DNA from: Paralcaligenes ureilyticus
Lineage (GTDB): Bacteria; Pseudomonadota; Gammaproteobacteria; Burkholderiales; Burkholderiaceae_B
DNA length: 64,000 nt
Direction of reading: 5' to 3'
NCBI RefSeq assembly: GCF_004346225.1
Contig: NZ_SMAJ01000009.1
Location: 79,028 to 143,027 of the forward strand
Shown: positions 62,356 through 64,000 of the stretch, piece after piece
Position numbering within the stretch: position 1 is the first letter of the stretch
Layout: each line of letters opens with the position of its first letter
Position numbers and translations under genes: made by a program
The notes under the pieces: model-generated
Databases searched by the model: none
What the model saw: only the letters and a program-made list of their open reading frames with translations
What the model was told of the DNA's origin: nothing

Positions 62356-63498
62356 TTACGCCGCCAATTGCCTGATTAGTTTTTCCAGGAAAACTTCGCA
62401 GGCCTCGACTTGCGAAATATCAATATATTCGTTGGGCTTGTGGGCCTGGTCGATAGACCCTGGGCCGCACAAGACGGTGGAATAGCCGCGTTGCTGGAAC
62501 AGGCCGCCTTCGGCCCCGTACGAGACGCAGTTGCGGCATTGGTGCCCCGACAGGCGGAAGGCGAGGTCCTGCGCTGCGCCGCCGCGATCCTGCATGGGGG
62601 GGGCATCGGCGATGATTTCAGTCTTGATGGCCGCTTCGGGCGCGATCGCCTGCATGGCCGGCAGCAGGCTGTCGGCGTAGGCCTGGAAGCGTTTGAGATA
62701 GTTTCGCCAGTCGTCGCCCGGTAGCGCGCGTATGTCCCACATGAAGGTGCATTGCCGCGCGATGATGTTCAGTGCCGTGCCGCCGTTGACGACGCCTACA
62801 TGCAGCGTTGTGTAAGGCGGCACGAACGGGCATTGTGGGTCGGCAGACGCCTGGTTCTCGACCATCATGGTGTCGATGAAGGCGATCAGTTTGGCGGCGA
62901 CTGTTACGGCGCTGACCCCGCGCTGGGTCTGGCTTGAGTGTGCTTCGTGCCCGAGAACGGTGATGCGTACGGCGGCGATGCCTTTGTGCGCCACAATGGA
63001 TTGCATGCTGGTGGGCTCGCCCACTATGACGGCGCTGGGTTTTGCCGCAGCTATGGATATCCGCTCGATCAGGGCGGGGGCTCCTACGCAGCCGACTTCT
63101 TCGTCGTAGCTCAGGGCGAAATGGATGGGGCGCTTCAAATGCCGCATGTCGGGCACCATTGCCAGCGCGATCGCCGAAAAGGCCTTCATGTCGCAAGTGC
63201 CGCGGCCGTACAGGCGGCCGTCTTTTTGGACGAGCTGAAATGGGTCTGTATCCCAGGCCTGGCCGTCGACCGGCACGACATCGGTGTGGCCCGACAGCAC
63301 GACGCCGCCTTCGACGTTGGGGCCGACGGTGGCGAACAGATTGGCCTTGTCGCCCTGTGTGTTGCTGATCAAATGGCTTTTCACACCATGCTCGGCGAGA
63401 AAGTCGCGTACATGGTGGATCAGGGGAAGGTTCGAATTGCGCGAGACGGTGTCAAATCCGACCAGCTTGGTGATCATGTCTAAAGACTGGGGTTTCAC
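62356..63498 (-). CDS. argE: M20 family deacylase, acetylornithine deacetylase type
   Basis: A 380-residue zinc hydrolase of the M20 peptidase family. Metal and catalytic motifs are GHTDVVPVDG (His and catalytic Asp), YGRGTCDMKAF (bridging Asp), YDEEVGCVGAP (catalytic Glu and ligand) and VGEPTSM. The final His lies in the C-terminal CGPGSIDQAHKPNEYI. The dimerisation domain is in the middle (AHSSQTQRGVSAV). This pattern matches betaproteobacterial ArgE, which removes acetyl from N-acetylornithine. N-acyl dipeptide or succinyl substrates are alternatives given the peptide importer behind it. The start is a GTG at 63498 (VKPQSLDMITKLVGFDTVSR), with GGAG eleven bases upstream. Longer starts carry an unrelated hydrophobic extension. 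Confidence 0.85.
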   Translation of the reverse strand: MKPQSLDMITKLVGFDTVSRNSNLPLIHHVRDFLAEHGVKSHLISNTQGDKANLFATVGPNVEGGVVLSGHTDVVPVDGQAWDTDPFQLVQKDGRLYGRGTCDMKAFSAIALAMVPDMRHLKRPIHFALSYDEEVGCVGAPALIERISIAAAKPSAVIVGEPTSMQSIVAHKGIAAVRITVLGHEAHSSQTQRGVSAVTVAAKLIAFIDTMMVENQASADPQCPFVPPYTTLHVGVVNGGTALNIIARQCTFMWDIRALPGDDWRNYLKRFQAYADSLLPAMQAIAPEAAIKTEIIADAPPMQDRGGAAQDLAFRLSGHQCRNCVSYGAEGGLFQQRGYSTVLCGPGSIDQAHKPNEYIDISQVEACEVFLEKLIRQLAA

Positions 63499-63774
63499 AG
63501 AAAAAAATACTCCGGCGAGCACGACGCATTGGGTGACCATGTTCGGGTTACAGCCTGCGTTGCGCTACATATTTTGGTAAAGCCGATGTTAGCCACTCTG
63601 TGCTTTAACCGTCAATGACTTTGCCTCGGGGTATGCCCCATGTTTTGCCCTGCTTTATGGTTTTAAGCGGGAAGATGGCGGTTTTGCCATTGAATTTTCA
63701 GCTTCTTATAAGCCGCCGCTGTCCGCCGCACATTCGTGGCGCTACCGATATCGTCGCCCCTGTAGCGTTGTTCA
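63499..63774. other. Upstream region of the deacylase-importer operon
   Basis: No gene is visible. The operon promoter must lie here on the minus strand, but I could not assign boxes with confidence. A truncated REP head (63761-63767, TGTAGCG) and a reversed end (GTGGCGCTAC at 63737-63746) are present near the right side. Confidence 0.5.
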
Positions 63775-64000
63775 TGTAGCGCCACCCCTTGTGGGTGGCA
63801 TTCGCTGCAGGCGGCATTCATCCTTTCGCATTAATCGCATGCACCCTATCTTGCCCAGAATCTTCTAGCCCCGCATCGTGACCGGTTAAGGCGGATCGGG
63901 CTCCAACGGGCACGGTCATGGCTTCGCCATGACTTCCCGCGCGCAGGGCCGGCTTCGGGGCGGCGTGCGAACTCGTGGGGCGAATAGCCCACTGGGCTAT
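63775..64000 (+). repeat. Composite structured repeat, copy 2, cut by window edge
   Basis: Begins with a class C REP (63775-63800) identical to the one at 36204. It continues with the same body, a small hairpin GTCATGGC-TTC-GCCATGAC (63915-63933) and the left arm of the long hairpin. The tip reads AATAGCCCA-C-TGGGCTAT, and the window ends before the right arm. Compared with copy 1, the tip has three base-pair changes, all compensated. Confidence 0.85.

Overview
The window is gene-dense, high-GC bacterial chromosome. Several features point to a betaproteobacterium of the family Alcaligenaceae (Bordetella / Pusillimonas type), although I could not run a search: the neighbouring pairs smg-gluQ and argS-SPOR-dsbA, a long-form leuA, a leucine-catabolism (liu) cluster that contains aceK, and a DUF3482/DUF2868 pair. 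I support 51 protein genes, one of them cut by the left edge. I see no tRNA, rRNA, CRISPR array, insertion sequence or transposase gene.

Layout. 1-1.5 kb: two tandem PPC/DUF296 proteins and a short-chain dehydrogenase. 1.6-4.1 kb: a SET-domain protein and a lone acetolactate synthase large subunit. 4.3-12.4 kb: topB with a histone-H1-like tail, a DUF2157/GDYXXLXY membrane protein, gluQ carrying a repeat pair inside its reading frame, smg, and a D-threonine-aldolase-type PLP enzyme. 12.4-16.7 kb: a metal-uptake set (PepSY membrane protein, TonB receptor, DUF2946). 16.9-26.7 kb: the leucine-degradation operon liuA-aceK-thiolase-liuB-liuD, its MerR regulator LiuR with two palindromic operators, and a divergent MBL hydrolase that shares one operator. 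26.7-32 kb: LysE exporter, metC, dsbA, SPOR protein, argS. 32-36 kb: a secreted RHS protein with a Tle1-like (DUF2235) lipase end, and DUF1840. 36.7-40.8 kb: a glycerol-3-phosphate-type ABC importer. 41-46 kb: leuA, a small membrane protein, rpoN, bfd-bfr iron storage. 46-51 kb: a hypothetical, prfC, LysE exporter, rhlE. 51-56.5 kb: lemA with two TPM proteins, the DUF3482/DUF2868 pair, a GlsB-like protein. 56.8-63.5 kb: a peptide ABC importer behind an M20 deacylase.

The most unusual layer is repetitive. Twenty-four complete copies of a 26-bp GTAG-headed palindrome (REP type) lie across the window in four stem classes. The classes differ by compensatory changes on both arms while the head (TGTAGCG) and loop (CTTGT) stay constant. 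Sixteen copies form eight inverted pairs (REPINs) in two geometries. Three insertions have become protein-coding (gluQ, aceK, DUF3482 gene), and two direct copies of one pair flank a TPM gene. Two further structured repeats are present: a composite element at 36204 and 63775 whose hairpin tip shows three compensated base-pair changes between copies, and a 198-bp hairpin with perfect 30-bp arms at 56618-56815, with a decayed relative at 16859. No REP-associated transposase (RAYT) gene is in the window, so mobility would have to be supplied from elsewhere.
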